Positions 46,073 through 56,404 of a DNA stretch of 64,000 bases are shown here, one piece after another. The DNA lies in the NCBI GenBank assembly GCA_021401465.1, contig JADDMT010000041.1, positions 1 through 64,000 of the forward strand, given 5' to 3'. Within the stretch, counting starts at the first letter, position 1. The number at the start of each line of letters is the position of its first letter. This DNA is from Teratosphaeria epicoccoides (lineage: Eukaryota > Ascomycota > Dothideomycetes > Mycosphaerellales > Teratosphaeriaceae). The translations under genes were made by a program, and so were the position numbers. Under the pieces are notes generated by a model, which searched no databases, was not told where the DNA came from, and worked only from the letters and a program-made list of their open reading frames with translations.

Positions 46073-46393
46073 CTAGACACCGCCGTATGGCAGGCATTGC
46101 GAGCATGGTGAACCGTGTTGTGCCCTGCACTGAGCCCAGAACCCGGCTCCAGAGATAGCATCGCCATATTTCTTGACGCAGTAACCGTCTTCCGAGATAT
46201 AACTGCCAGCGCCCGGGTGACATCCGGAATATCCCTCGCAGGCGCCTGCCGTGGCTGTATCGACTGGCCCGCCGCTACAGTAAGCGCCATCAATGAGCTT
46301 GTCCATGCATCGGCACTTATTGTAGCGCTTCTTATCAGAGGCGAGGACCGATGTGGCGAAGAGAAAGGCGATGGCGGCGATGGAAGCCTTCAT
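46073..46393 (-). CDS. small secreted cysteine-rich protein
   Basis: 106 residues, single exon. Signal peptide MKASIAAIAFLFATSVLAS. The mature part (about 87 residues) holds nine cysteines: a C-x-C pair near the start, then YC, AC, GC, YC, QC and a final C-x2-C. It is rich in Gly and has a KK/KR start, but no known fold was recognised. Small size, secretion and cysteine content are those of candidate effectors or antimicrobial-like proteins of fungi. Nine is an odd number, so one cysteine is free or the last exon is not fully resolved. No introns were needed. Confidence 0.75.
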   Translation of the reverse strand: MKASIAAIAFLFATSVLASDKKRYNKCRCMDKLIDGAYCSGGPVDTATAGACEGYSGCHPGAGSYISEDGYCVKKYGDAISGAGFWAQCRAQHGSPCSQCLPYGGV

Positions 46394-48345
46394 GCTGAGG
46401 GTTGGTCCAGGCAGAGCTCCATGACGTTGTCAGCATGATTGCTCAGGGAGTGCTTGCGTGAAGTGGAGGGCGTACACTGATTGAGTGCTTGTGGATGGGG
46501 TTTCAGTAGAAGGGCAGAGCGGGCAGGGAATTTCAGTTATATGGACGTTTGGCTGTCGACGCGCTTTGCGAGGGCCGATGTGCCCTTCAATCGCGTTCGT
46601 ACCGACTTTCTGCCAAGAGAAGCTGTTCGTACAACCGGCTGTGTCTAAGTCATCTCAGGTTGCGAGTCGGCTCGCGGCGGTCGTGAAAGCTGAGGTGCAG
46701 AGGAGCAGCCACCACCATGAGATAGCGAGATGGCTCAACAGCTAGAGGAACGCATTGCTCGGTCGTCTGTCGGTTCATTGCAGACGACGTTCCGTCTCAA
46801 GACGGTGTGGAGGCCAATCGTCGGCGGAACCGAGTGGCAGGCAGAGACATGCTATGGTAGCTGCCCGTCTATCACGCATGTCGGCCCAATGAGACTCGGC
46901 AATATTGTTGGTCGAAAAAGGCGAGAGTAGCCGAGAAATACACGCGTCCTCCACTGGGCCACTGCTGCTGGATGCTACCTGCCCAAGAGTATGTGCCGCT
47001 TGCACAACATGCCTCACAATCGTTCATGGTGATGCACAGGCATTAAGACATATGGATATCTGATGGCAATAATGCCAGCAGCCAGCTGAAAAAAGACTGG
47101 AGTCGTGCTCTGGCTGTCACAAGTTGCAGGCCTGCGAGCTGAATAAATCAAACGATGAAGTGCACGTCAAATTAGGAAAATGCTATATATCCTCGCGCCA
47201 AACTACTGCTTGGGAGGTGTCAGACCTTTTCCTTCAAGACAACAGCGTTACTACTATCGTTTTCAAGGGATAACCTATATCTTATGGCTCACTTAGGCTC
47301 AGATTGTGAGGAGCAGGAGTGTAGAGGTAAGATTGAGGAAGTCAGAAGAGTTCCTACTCCAAAGTGACCGTATCTCAAGGTCCCAGGGCCCAGAAAATAG
47401 TAGCTCGGTGAGTCGGCGACGGCTCTTCCCGCAACGCGACGTCCGCGCCCGTGGCTTCTTTTACTGCTGCGTCTGACACAATATGATAGAACTGGAACTC
47501 CTGACTTATTACACAATGTCTATCAGACAGGAATGATCGGAACATTTGTACTGTGCAGTACCACCACCCAAAATCGCGGGCAGCTCAAGCTGGAGCGACG
47601 CAGAATATTCTCCTGTGGAGCACTCTTGCGGCCGATGCTGCGAGCAGTGATACTGAGATTGCCGTGCCCGGTCTGAATTCACAGACTATCGAAGTCATGG
47701 AACGATTTCACTTGAGAGTACTGCCGTAAGCCCTGCCCAGTGGTGATCAAATGCCATCTGCTGACCACAAATCTTGCAGCACAAACGCTTCGTCTGGATT
47801 TGTCCATGACCACGGAAGGTTAAGTGGATTTCCAATGGTCTACACGCTTTCTGTACCTACTGATATCCCTTTGCACCTTCTCATGAGACAGAGCTGTCGA
47901 ATCCCTCGATTCATAGCATCATTAGCAACTGGCTTTCAAGATGTGAAGGCATCAAGAAGCTGTCCAGACATCTAGAATCACGAAACTACTGGTTCACCCC
48001 TCATGACTACAGTACGGCAGCGGCAGCTCAAGCACAAATTCTCGCATGACAAGATCTGTTGCCCTCGAGATGCGAGTCGGCAATTCTGGAGAGACCTCGG
48101 TGTCCATCCTACGCCTTAATCCTCACGTTCAACTTGATCGGTGCCTGAGGCCAGCACCCCGCCAAAAGCCAGGTTGGTCCGAGCTTCCCGAAACGCGACT
48201 TCTGTTCGAGAACAACAACTGCACCGTCGCCTTTGGTTTTCGCGACAACAAGTCAACACCCCCGAATATCACTCCGAAAAGCGCCGCGCAACTCATCAAT
48301 CAATCCTCAATCAATTCGAAAGCAAATCGAAATACATACAGTGCA
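46394..48345. other. 2.0-kb intergenic region
   Basis: Divergent promoter space between the cysteine-rich protein (-) and the H2A.Z gene (+). Short frames only, no recognisable gene, RNA or repeat. Confidence 0.4.
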
Positions 48346-49019
48346 ATGGCAGGCGGGAAGGGTTTGCTTTACATGTCCACCGCAACAAGGCGCACATTTT
48401 CTGACTGCGCGTAGGCAAGACCGGCGGCAAGACCGGTGGAAAGGCTGGCGATGCCGCTGGCAAATCGCAAAAGTCTCACTCCGCGAAGGCCGGACTCCAG
48501 GTACGACATCACTACCTCCGACACGTTTCTAGGCAGCGGTCGAAGAAAGTTGACTGGACTCGAGCGCGTCACAACCTACATTCCGGAGTGAGGCCCGACA
48601 CAGCCAGAATTCACTATCCATTGCTGCTGCTGCTGCCGATATAACGTCAAGATGCACGCGTCGCGTGATACACAAAGATAAACTAACATTCGCGCCATTA
48701 GTTCCCATGCGGCCGTGTCAAGCGTTTCCTCAAGTCACAAACCCAGAACAAGATGCGCGTCGGCGCCAAAGCCGCCGTGTACGTGACGGCTGTTCTCGAA
48801 TACCTCACCGCCGAAGTCCTCGAGCTGGCAGGCAACGCTGCCAAGGACCTTAAGGTGAAACGTATTACGCCACGTCATCTGCAGCTCGCCATCCGCGGTG
48901 ACGAAGAGCTTGACACGCTCATCCGTGCCACGATTGCCTTCGGTGGTGTTCTGCCGCACATCAACCGCGCGCTGCTGCTCAAGGTGGAGCAGAAGAAGGG
49001 CAAGAAGGCGGATGCATAA
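48346..49019 (+). CDS. HTZ1: histone variant H2A.Z
   Basis: Histone H2A variant placed at promoters by SWR1. Three exons, 48346-48361 (16 nt), 48415-48500 and 48702-49019, with introns of 53 and 201 bp, give 139 residues. The first exon encodes only MAGGK plus one base. Exon 2 gives the Lys/Gly-rich tail ([12 protein letters not shown]), and exon 3 the fold: [51 protein letters not shown]. The H2A.Z-specific features distinguishing it from canonical H2A are [14 protein letters not shown] and the [12 protein letters not shown] end. The second intron has a good AACTAAC branch site. Expected at most active promoters. Confidence 0.96.
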
Positions 49020-49619
49020 GCTGGAAACGCAGAAGGCTATGAGTGCAGTAGTTGCGATTTGATACCCGGGATCCGAGGGCTCCAGATAGGGAGCGCTCCG
49101 GATGGTCACATACATACTGCGCTGGAAGCCGTAGGTACTTTGGCTCGTTTGTGCGAGCTTTAGACGCGTGCGGCTTATGACAGGGAACGGAAGTTGCGGA
49201 GTTCTTGAGATATATGTGCTCGGGTTTGTTTTACGCGGGGAGGCTGCTTTGAGGCACAAGGAAACGTGAAGGCGCTTTGGGGACAGATTGGGATGATGTA
49301 TCACTTCCCGGCCGACCTGTAGCAGTACAAGCAGTGCAAATTTTCAGATGCTGCTGCTTTGTCGCATTATATATCCCGACGTTCTGCCGCTCTGCGGTCA
49401 GCCCTACCGTCTGGAGCTCTGGACCATGGCAGCCTAGTACGCAACCTGAGTCACCTGGCGAACTCTGCCAACATGACTCCGCGCCCCCATACACACAAAG
49501 GCATCTCCAATCACATCTCGTCCAGTCCAGCTACACGAAGCATACATATTCACCAAACCCCCAGAGCCTCTCAACCCCGCAACCCTCCTAACCCATCCCA
49601 CCTCCCCTCCCCTCACCCA
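49020..49619. other. intergenic between convergent genes
   Basis: 3' flanks of HTZ1 and of the prephenate dehydratase gene. A plus-strand frame overlaps the latter but is a shadow. No gene seen. Confidence 0.5.
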
Positions 49620-50818
49620 TCACCGCCTCGCCAAAGCATTCTCCCAACTCCCCAACCACCGCCACGCCTTCGCCACCCTCCCCAGCTCCCCCAACGCCTC
49701 GTTGACCGCCCCTCCCTCCCCATCCCGCAACTTCCGGCCCCCAAACTCCACAAAGAAAATATAATGCCACGCCGCCTCGCCGCTCGGGCGCGAATTTATG
49801 CTCGTGAGGCTCAAGCCGTGGCGGGAGAAGACTCGGAGGCAATTTGCCAGCGCGCCGGGCTCGCAGGCGTGCGAGAGGGTGAAGGAGAGGAGGGATTTGT
49901 AGGAGGGTTCTTTTTCTTCGTATTTTTCTTCTTCTTCTTCTTCTTCTTCTTCTTCTTCTTCTTCATCATCCTCAGCAGCAGCGGCGACGTCAGTCTCCTC
50001 GTGGTCCAGGGTTTGGCAGATGCGGCTGCGGGGTCGCGGCGAGCCGTTTCGGCAGAGGACGAGGAAGCGCGTGCTGTTGTCCGCACTGTCTTGGATCCCT
50101 GAAGCGAGGATCTCGAGGCCGTGGCAGGCGGCGGCGAGCGGGGAGGCGATGGCCGCGGAGGTTTGGGTCGCGTCGTGCGAGACGAGCGCCGCGGCGGCGG
50201 AGGTGGAGGAGACGTCTTGGCGCTCGGCGCCGGGCAGGTGCTTGGACAGGAAGGTCTGGCATTGGCCCCAGGCTTGCGGGTGGGAGTAGAGTTTCGTCAC
50301 AGCTTTCAGTTTCTCCAGAGACGGTTGTGGCGGCGGCGGCTGTGGCGTGGACCCAGAGCTGGGATCGGGGCTGGTGGTGGTGGTGCTGCTGCTGCTGCTC
50401 CCGCTTGGTGGCGTGGGGTGGGTTTGTTGGATGGGCGACCGGCTTACGAGGAGGCTGTGGCGCACGCGCAGATATACCTCCCCGCAGACCTGGATGTCGG
50501 GATAATTTCCCTGTGGGTCTGCGAACAGGTCGAGGGTCGAGACGACGGAGCCGTTGGAGGAGTTCTCGAAGGGCACGACGCCCCGGTCTGCGCTGCCGGA
50601 TTGGACGGCGGAGAAGACGTCTGCGATTGTTGGGGAGGGGTGGAGGTCGTGGGTGTGGTTTGGGAAGGCGTTCAAGGTGGCCTGGTGGTTTGTCGTTAGT
50701 TCGCCGGACGAAATGGCGGGTTGGTGTGAAATTGGTGGGTGGGCGTTGTGCGTGGTACCTGGTGGGTGTAGCTTGCTATGGGGCCTAGGAAGGCGATTGT
50801 TTTCTTCACTTCTGTCAT
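49620..50818 (-). CDS. PHA2: prephenate dehydratase
   Basis: Converts prephenate to phenylpyruvate for phenylalanine. Two exons, 50818-50759 (60 nt) and 50681-49620, with a 77-bp GTACCA...CAG intron, give 373 residues. Exon 1 is MTEVKKTIAFLGPIASYTHQ, the usual start; the frame of exon 2 extends upstream without it, which misplaces the start. The catalytic domain has VVPFENSSNGSV and the hallmark STRFLVL. The C-terminal ACT domain (LLSFTLSHACEPGALANCL, GLSLTSINSRP) is the phenylalanine-sensing part. Two insertions are unusual: a Ser/Thr/Pro/Gln linker in the catalytic domain near residues 120-150, and a run of about 14 Glu between the domains, encoded by a TTC/GAA microsatellite at about 49917-49970. 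Confidence 0.92.
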
Positions 50819-51489
50819 TTTTTGGGGGTGTTTTTTTTTTTCGGACCGAGGTGCCTTTACTACCTAGTATCATGAAGAGATGATTTGGTATGCAGACTGG
50901 TGCATGCTATGAACGAACGACGGATGGTGATCTCGTAACTCGTGTGATATGCAGTGCAATGCGATGGAAAAAGAAGTTGATATAATTGTTGTGCAACTTT
51001 TCGATGATGCTTCGGCTTTAAAGTTCAGCTGGCTCACTCTGGCATGCCCGAGCAGTAATTATTACATACTTGCATATACAATGACTACTCGACGGACTGA
51101 TTGGTGTTCACGATTGAAATTCACAAATGCCGCATCTCACCGGTCCCTCTTGTTCATTTCGTCTAAGAAAGCTGGAATCAGAAAACCGCACTGACTGCCT
51201 CAGCTCACCATGGAGTTGCCAGTGATACAAAGTGACTATCAAAGGGAGCGACGATAGTTAGCGCACAAAAGCAAGCCAGCAGTGTCCGTCGCTTGCATCG
51301 AGCGGGACACTGAAAGCCATAAGAATCACACGTTGCTCTTCAAGGGATGAACGGCACGCAGCGGAGACCGCCTCATGGCATGCTCCCTGCTCGCCTTCAC
51401 TTCATCAAGCCCTGTCTGTCCTAGCAAAACATTCTTAGATAATGTTGTCGTTATTGCCGCCGGTCTCATCTCCGTGTCGTTCCGTCTTG
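50819..51489. other. intergenic beyond the eRF1 extension
   Basis: Upstream region of prephenate dehydratase and 3' side of the eRF1 transcript. No further gene recognised. Confidence 0.45.
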
Positions 51490-51931
51490 TCACATCCCGG
51501 CGCGCACAGCCATCGGCGCGTGGATGGCCGGTGATGGGCTTCTCGGCGACGGCGAGCGGGAGTCGTTGACCGTGGTGCTCACCTTGAGCGGCGAAGAGAT
51601 CTGTCCGTCGTCAATAATTGGGTGACTAAGACTCCTCCAGAGTGCGGCATACCTTGGGCCTCGTCGCAAGAGTCCTCTTCATCCTCGTTGACTGTGCAAG
51701 CGCGCGCTTGGCGATGATGGAGCCTGGACCAGCTGGACCTGCAATCTTCACTGGTCCTCTGGCTGCGCTCCCATCCTTCCATCGAATCTCATCTGCTTCT
51801 TTCATACGCGCCGAAGCAGTGGCGGCCGCAGCATGGTCGTGCTGCGCGCGAGGCGCCGTCGAATCTGCATCTCCGTTGGTGGAATTCAGACCCGGTGCAG
51901 GCGCCTCGCCCTCTGCGAGGTCACTTATTTG
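51490..51931 (-). other. in-frame extension and 3' intron after the eRF1 stop codon
   Basis: Directly after the eRF1 TGA (51934-51932), followed by C, the same frame is open for 93 codons (51931-51653) to a CCCAAG|GTATGC donor. A 52-bp candidate intron (51652-51601), ending GACGGACAG, is the size of others here. Removing it keeps the frame open for 36 more codons to TGA at 51492-51490. The encoded stretch is Ala/Pro/Ser/Arg-rich, ending in SRSPSPRSPSP...RAGM. No peroxisomal signal. It may be a readthrough extension, or a 3'-UTR intron that makes the transcript a nonsense-mediated-decay target after normal termination. A separate small gene starting at the internal ATG near 51807 is less likely. 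Confidence 0.45.
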
Positions 51932-53239
51932 TCAATCATCGTAGAATTCATCTTCGTCATCAGCCTCGACTAGTTGCTCAAAATTGAGCTTGTAGCGCAA
52001 GATGGCACCAATGCCACCGAATCCGCGCACGAACTGGTTGCCTTCGGAGGAGCGATCGGACACAAACTCCAGAGTGGCGCCAAAGTCTCTGTACTTCTCC
52101 GCCAGCCACTCGAGGAAGGGCGTCTGATCAATGACTTCCATTTCTTGGCCGGTGTTCTTGTCCATGAAAAGCTCGCGATTGGCTTCCTGAGCTCTGGTGG
52201 TGTGGAGGACGACGTTGGTCCCCTCGCTGCTGCTCTTGAGTTCCCAGCGGGTCATTTCCAGATTTTCGTAGACAATGAGGGTTTCAGCTGCACCCGCTTC
52301 GAGCGCCTTGAGAGTATCCTCGATCCCGTAGCAGACCTTGCCGGTGTCTTGGGAGATCTCGTCGAAGTAGCTGTTGATCAACTTCTTCTCCTGGATGAAC
52401 TTGACGTTGGACAGAGTCTCTGCGGACAACTCGATCGCCTGGTTGAAACCGTTTTCGCCCCCGTAGCTGACATCGACGACCTTGACGACCTTTGCCTGGA
52501 GACGTTGGTCGAACAGGTCGGACTGGTTGAGATCGTTCTTGAAGTCAGCCGAGCCCGCCAAGATCAGACCGGCCACGTTGACCTTGTCGTTGGTGATGAA
52601 GTTCTGCACGGCCAATTCGGCGACCTTGCGGACGTAGTTGTGGCGCTTCTCCTCCCGCAGACGGGCGAAGCGGAGGGCCGACTGTCCCCCACGCCCGTGC
52701 TTCTTGGGCAGATCGACGCTGAACTTCTGAATGACGTCTCGCGTGTTGCCGGACAAGGTGCCGAACAGGGCACCGTTCCCGTCCATGATGATGAACCCAA
52801 ACTTTTGATCGGCCTCGAGCAGCTCACTCAAGGCCTCGGTGTGGAACTTGTTGTCACACAAGTACAGGCTGGTGTTGATGGGCTTGAAGGGCTCAAAGTC
52901 GATGTTGAGCTTCCGCTCCTTGCCTTCGCTGGTGATGATTTCCCCGCAGTAGACGACGAGACCATTCGGGGGCACTTTGCTGTACAGCTTCAGGCGCTGC
53001 TGGGTGGATGTGATGGCGGACAGGACGGACAGCCGGTTGACGCGGGACTTGATGTTGCTCGCGGTGCCAAACTCTTCGGCCAACATCTTGGCGGCGCGCG
53101 AGACCTGGTCTTTCGGGGGGATGATGAGGGAGATCATGGAGGTGCCGTTGCCGCGGGCGGCCTCGAGGCTCTTGATGAGCTTCTTGACCTTCCATATCTC
53201 GACGTTTTTTTCGGCGTCGTTGGACTGAGAGGCCGACAT
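51932..53239 (-). CDS. SUP45: peptide chain release factor eRF1
   Basis: Recognises all three stop codons in the ribosomal A site and triggers release, working with eRF3. Single exon, 435 residues. Domain N (1-140) has NIKS ([13 protein letters not shown]) and YLCDNKF, the stop-codon-reading residues. Domain M has the catalytic GGQ in [15 protein letters not shown]. Domain C has [10 protein letters not shown] and KCYGI-like eRF3-contacting helices and ends in acidic [11 protein letters not shown]. Very conserved. Codon usage is strongly biased to C/G endings, as for highly expressed genes. A 481-codon plus-strand frame covering it is a shadow of this bias. The 3' side may carry a readthrough/NMD control element (separate entry). 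Confidence 0.97.
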   Translation of the reverse strand: MSASQSNDAEKNVEIWKVKKLIKSLEAARGNGTSMISLIIPPKDQVSRAAKMLAEEFGTASNIKSRVNRLSVLSAITSTQQRLKLYSKVPPNGLVVYCGEIITSEGKERKLNIDFEPFKPINTSLYLCDNKFHTEALSELLEADQKFGFIIMDGNGALFGTLSGNTRDVIQKFSVDLPKKHGRGGQSALRFARLREEKRHNYVRKVAELAVQNFITNDKVNVAGLILAGSADFKNDLNQSDLFDQRLQAKVVKVVDVSYGGENGFNQAIELSAETLSNVKFIQEKKLINSYFDEISQDTGKVCYGIEDTLKALEAGAAETLIVYENLEMTRWELKSSSEGTNVVLHTTRAQEANRELFMDKNTGQEMEVIDQTPFLEWLAEKYRDFGATLEFVSDRSSEGNQFVRGFGGIGAILRYKLNFEQLVEADDEDEFYDD

Positions 53240-54128
53240 GGTGGGGGAGGGGGGGTCGGGGGAGCGTGTGGCCCGCTCAGTGGTGGTGGAGAGGGAGGAA
53301 GAAAGCGGTGTCAGGAATCAGTGAGTTGGTACATGTGGATTCAAGTTGGAAGGGTCCTGGTCACTGGTGCGAGTGCCGGCTCGGCGAAATCGTCTGGCTT
53401 CCCGAGACGTGGAAAATGAGTCAGTGGGGGGGGGGGGAGAATTATTATTTACATGTAGGCAACACAGTCTCATCAGCGGTGTGCTCGCGTGGGGTACATG
53501 TCATCAGCCGGGGAGCAACAGTCCGTCGGGCAAGCTGGCAGCCGGCTTTTGGCTAGAATTGGTGAATTCATTCATCAAGCGTCAGTGGTCATCAGTCAGC
53601 ATGCAAGCGCGCCACACTGCACGAGGGAGAGTGACGTGCAGCTGGGCAGGCAGGACGGGAGGCAGGGCAGGTGCGGCCAAGAAGCGTCGGGGCGGGAAAA
53701 GCCAAGCGCCGGCGCCTGAACATCTCCCTCCAATGCTCCCGTCGTGGTCATGCGCTGCTGATTCGATGGTAATTTGATGGATTGACTAATAAATATGTTG
53801 ATGTGCGCTGGGGTTGGCGAAGCCCTCCTACATACAAGTGTTATACAGGCCGACTGATGAGGCGATTGCTTGTATCGAACAGCGATGGGATGAGAGAGGC
53901 GTCATGTGTGGCTTGACCAGTAGGCCGGCCTTGACCTGTCCCTTCTCCACTCCATCTGCAAGCAAAATCTTGCAAACAAGCTCTTCCTTGTCGCAGGGCG
54001 AGAGCTTCAACAGCTGCCAACACGACTGCTGATAAGAGCGTGTCTGCCATGGTATAATCATATTATTGTGATGATGATGATGATTCCCACGATGACGTTC
54101 AGAGAGCAGGTGGAATGAGAATCCCAGC
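53240..54128. promoter_or_regulatory. divergent promoter, eRF1 / Avt1-like
   Basis: 889 bp between divergent starts. It contains a run of 12 G at 53426-53437 (poly-C on the eRF1 strand, about 190 bp from its ATG) and a purine-rich patch next to the eRF1 start. No named motif was identified. Confidence 0.45.
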
Positions 54129-56186
54129 ATGCAGCTGCCTTCAACGCGAGGAACACGACTGCCTTCCTCGTGGCACGAGCACGAACGCGCAGGGCGCCAA
54201 GGCTCGACGACATCACTAGGCAGTCGCGTCGCGTTTGGTCACGAGCGGACGTGTGACGGTGATGAGGAACACCGCGGCAGCCAACACGACGAGGGACATG
54301 ATCATCTACGCGCGCCCAACGGGGAAGCAGACCGGCATCATGACCTGCGGAGACGACGCTCGTCGATGGCAATGCGCGTCAATGCATTGAGACAAGCCGG
54401 CGGCGTCAACTCATTCGACAACTTTGCGAGATCATGGCAGAGAGCAGCAGGCTTCGTCCAAGTCGCTCCCGTCCGGCAGAGCTTCAGATACTCGGACGAC
54501 GGTGACGCCGTTACTGGTGCAGACGAGGAAGATGTAGCATCGACCCCCAACGACCGCCGCTCCCTTCTACGGGAAGCGCTGGAACGCCAACGGAGCCAAG
54601 AAGGAGCCGGCATCGACGTCTTCCACGACGAGGACGACGACGCCGCCACCCCCATCGCCGAAGAACGCTCCTTGCTCCCCAGCGAACGACCCTCCGACCA
54701 CGACGACAGCATCTTCTCCATCGAGCCCCAGCTCTCTTCGCCCTTCGGCGGCAGCTACGGCACAACCTGGGGCTCCCTCTCCTCGCGCGTCAACGAACCC
54801 TCCATGCGCCACGCCGGCCGTCTCTTCCGCCAACAACAGCAACAACAACAACAACAACAACAACCACTCAAATCCACCACCCCGCTCCCCAACCAAGACC
54901 GTGAGCCCATCCTCGTCAAAACCATCCAAGAATCCTCCGGCGCGCTCATCAATGTCGTCGTCGGCCACTCCACCCTCCCCCAAACCATCTTCAACAGCGT
55001 CAACGTCCTCATCGGCGTCGGCCTGCTCGCCCTCCCCCTCGCCATGCGCCTCGCCGGCTGGCTCCCCGGCCTCCTCTTCTTCCTCTTCGCCGGCGCCTCC
55101 ACCGCCTACACCGCCAAACTGCTCGCCAAATGCGCCGACGTCGACACCTCGCTCATCACCTTCGCCGACCTCGCCTACGTCTCCTTCGGCCCCTCCGCCC
55201 GCATCCTCACCTCCCTCCTCTTCTCCCTCGAACTCATCGCCGCCTGCGTCGCCCTCGTCGTCCTCTTCGCCGACAGCCTCGACGCCCTGATCCCAGGCCA
55301 AGGGCCCACCGCCTGGAAGCTCATCGCCGCCCTCCTCCTCACGCCCCTCTCCTTCGTGCCCTTGCGCTACCTCTCCTTCACCTCCATCCTCGGCATCTTC
55401 GCCTGCACCGCCATTGTCCTCGCCGTCTTCCTCGCCGGCCTCCTCAAACCCACGTCCCCAGGCTCCCTACGCCACCCGGCCCCCACGAACCTCTGGCCCG
55501 ACAACTGGATGACCCTCCCCATAGCCTTCGGCATCCTCATGTCTCCCTGGGGCGGCCACTCCGTCTTCCCAAACATCTACCGCGACATGCGACACCCCTA
55601 CAAATACCGTCGGAGCGTCGACACCACCTACGCCTTCACCTTCACGCTCGACCTCTTCATGGCCGTCATCGGCTGGCTCATGTACGGTCCCACCGTCAAA
55701 GACGAAGTCACGCGCAACATCCTCGTCACCGACGCCTACCCGAACTGGATCTCCGTCTTCGTCGTCATCTGCGTCGCCATCATCCCCCTCACAAAGGTCC
55801 CCTTGAACGCGCGGCCCATCGTCAGCACCCTGGAACGGTTCCTCGGTCTCGACGCACGCGCGCTCTCGACCTCGACCAATGTCACCGGCGTGTCGGGCGC
55901 CACGAGGGGCGCGCTGAAAATCGTGATTCGAGTGGGTATCACGGTCGTGTTTGTGTTGCTGGCGATTGTGATTCCGGAGTTCGATCGCATCATGAGTTTG
56001 TTGGGCGCGGTCGCGTGTTTCACCGTTTGTATTATCCTGCCGTGTGCGTTTCATTTGAAGTTGTTTGGGAAGGAGTTGAGTCGGAGGAGGAAGGTGGTGG
56101 ATTGGGCGTTGATTGTGGTGAGTCTGATTTTGGCGGTGGTGAGTACGGGGTTCAATTTTGTGCCGAAGGAGAGGTTGGGGCTGTAG
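54129..56186 (+). CDS. vacuolar amino acid transporter, Avt1-like
   Basis: Member of the AAAP/Avt family moving neutral amino acids across the vacuolar membrane. Single exon, 685 residues from the first ATG; a later ATG at 54366 (MAMRVNALRQAGG) would give 606. The part before it is His/Arg-rich, of doubtful value, so the later start may be right. The conserved GVNSFDNFARSWQRAAGF segment is typical of fungal Avt proteins. About 11 membrane helices start at SVNVLIGVGLLALPLAMRLA; other family blocks are WPDNWMTLPIAFGILMSPWGGHSVFPN and YRRSVDTTYAFTF. A poly-Gln run near residue 240 comes from a CAA/CAG microsatellite (about 54832-54862). Which Avt paralogue it is cannot be decided. Confidence 0.9.
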   Translation: MQLPSTRGTRLPSSWHEHERAGRQGSTTSLGSRVAFGHERTCDGDEEHRGSQHDEGHDHLRAPNGEADRHHDLRRRRSSMAMRVNALRQAGGVNSFDNFARSWQRAAGFVQVAPVRQSFRYSDDGDAVTGADEEDVASTPNDRRSLLREALERQRSQEGAGIDVFHDEDDDAATPIAEERSLLPSERPSDHDDSIFSIEPQLSSPFGGSYGTTWGSLSSRVNEPSMRHAGRLFRQQQQQQQQQQQPLKSTTPLPNQDREPILVKTIQESSGALINVVVGHSTLPQTIFNSVNVLIGVGLLALPLAMRLAGWLPGLLFFLFAGASTAYTAKLLAKCADVDTSLITFADLAYVSFGPSARILTSLLFSLELIAACVALVVLFADSLDALIPGQGPTAWKLIAALLLTPLSFVPLRYLSFTSILGIFACTAIVLAVFLAGLLKPTSPGSLRHPAPTNLWPDNWMTLPIAFGILMSPWGGHSVFPNIYRDMRHPYKYRRSVDTTYAFTFTLDLFMAVIGWLMYGPTVKDEVTRNILVTDAYPNWISVFVVICVAIIPLTKVPLNARPIVSTLERFLGLDARALSTSTNVTGVSGATRGALKIVIRVGITVVFVLLAIVIPEFDRIMSLLGAVACFTVCIILPCAFHLKLFGKELSRRRKVVDWALIVVSLILAVVSTGFNFVPKERLGL

Positions 56187-56404
56187 AGTCATGCGTGCTT
56201 GTCTGGGTGGTCGTGATTTGAGTGTTTGTCGTCGATGGAGTTTCTTGCGATTCGCCGACTTGGCGGGACAGCTGAGCGTCTGGTGTTGAGGATGGAGTCA
56301 TGTGTACATTGCATAGCACAGCGCACATACTTCTGTGTACAGCGTTCAGAGTCTGGAATTTTGGATATACTGTCGAATCCTGATCTACACACGATTGCTC
56401 CATC

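Noticed and set aside
51642..51944. 100-codon plus-strand frame beside eRF1
   Set aside because: It is the mirror of the in-frame extension of eRF1 on the minus strand, which is the more interesting reading.
51974..53419. 481-codon open frame on the plus strand
   Set aside because: It is exactly antisense to eRF1, whose C/G-ending codons keep the opposite frame open. No family features.
54567..55301. 244-codon acidic, Gly-rich frame on the minus strand
   Set aside because: Antisense shadow of the Avt1-like gene; composition is the mirror of its Leu/Ala/Pro codons.
55130..56221. 363-codon Arg/His/Pro-rich plus-strand frame
   Set aside because: Out-of-frame reading of the same GC-rich Avt1-like gene.
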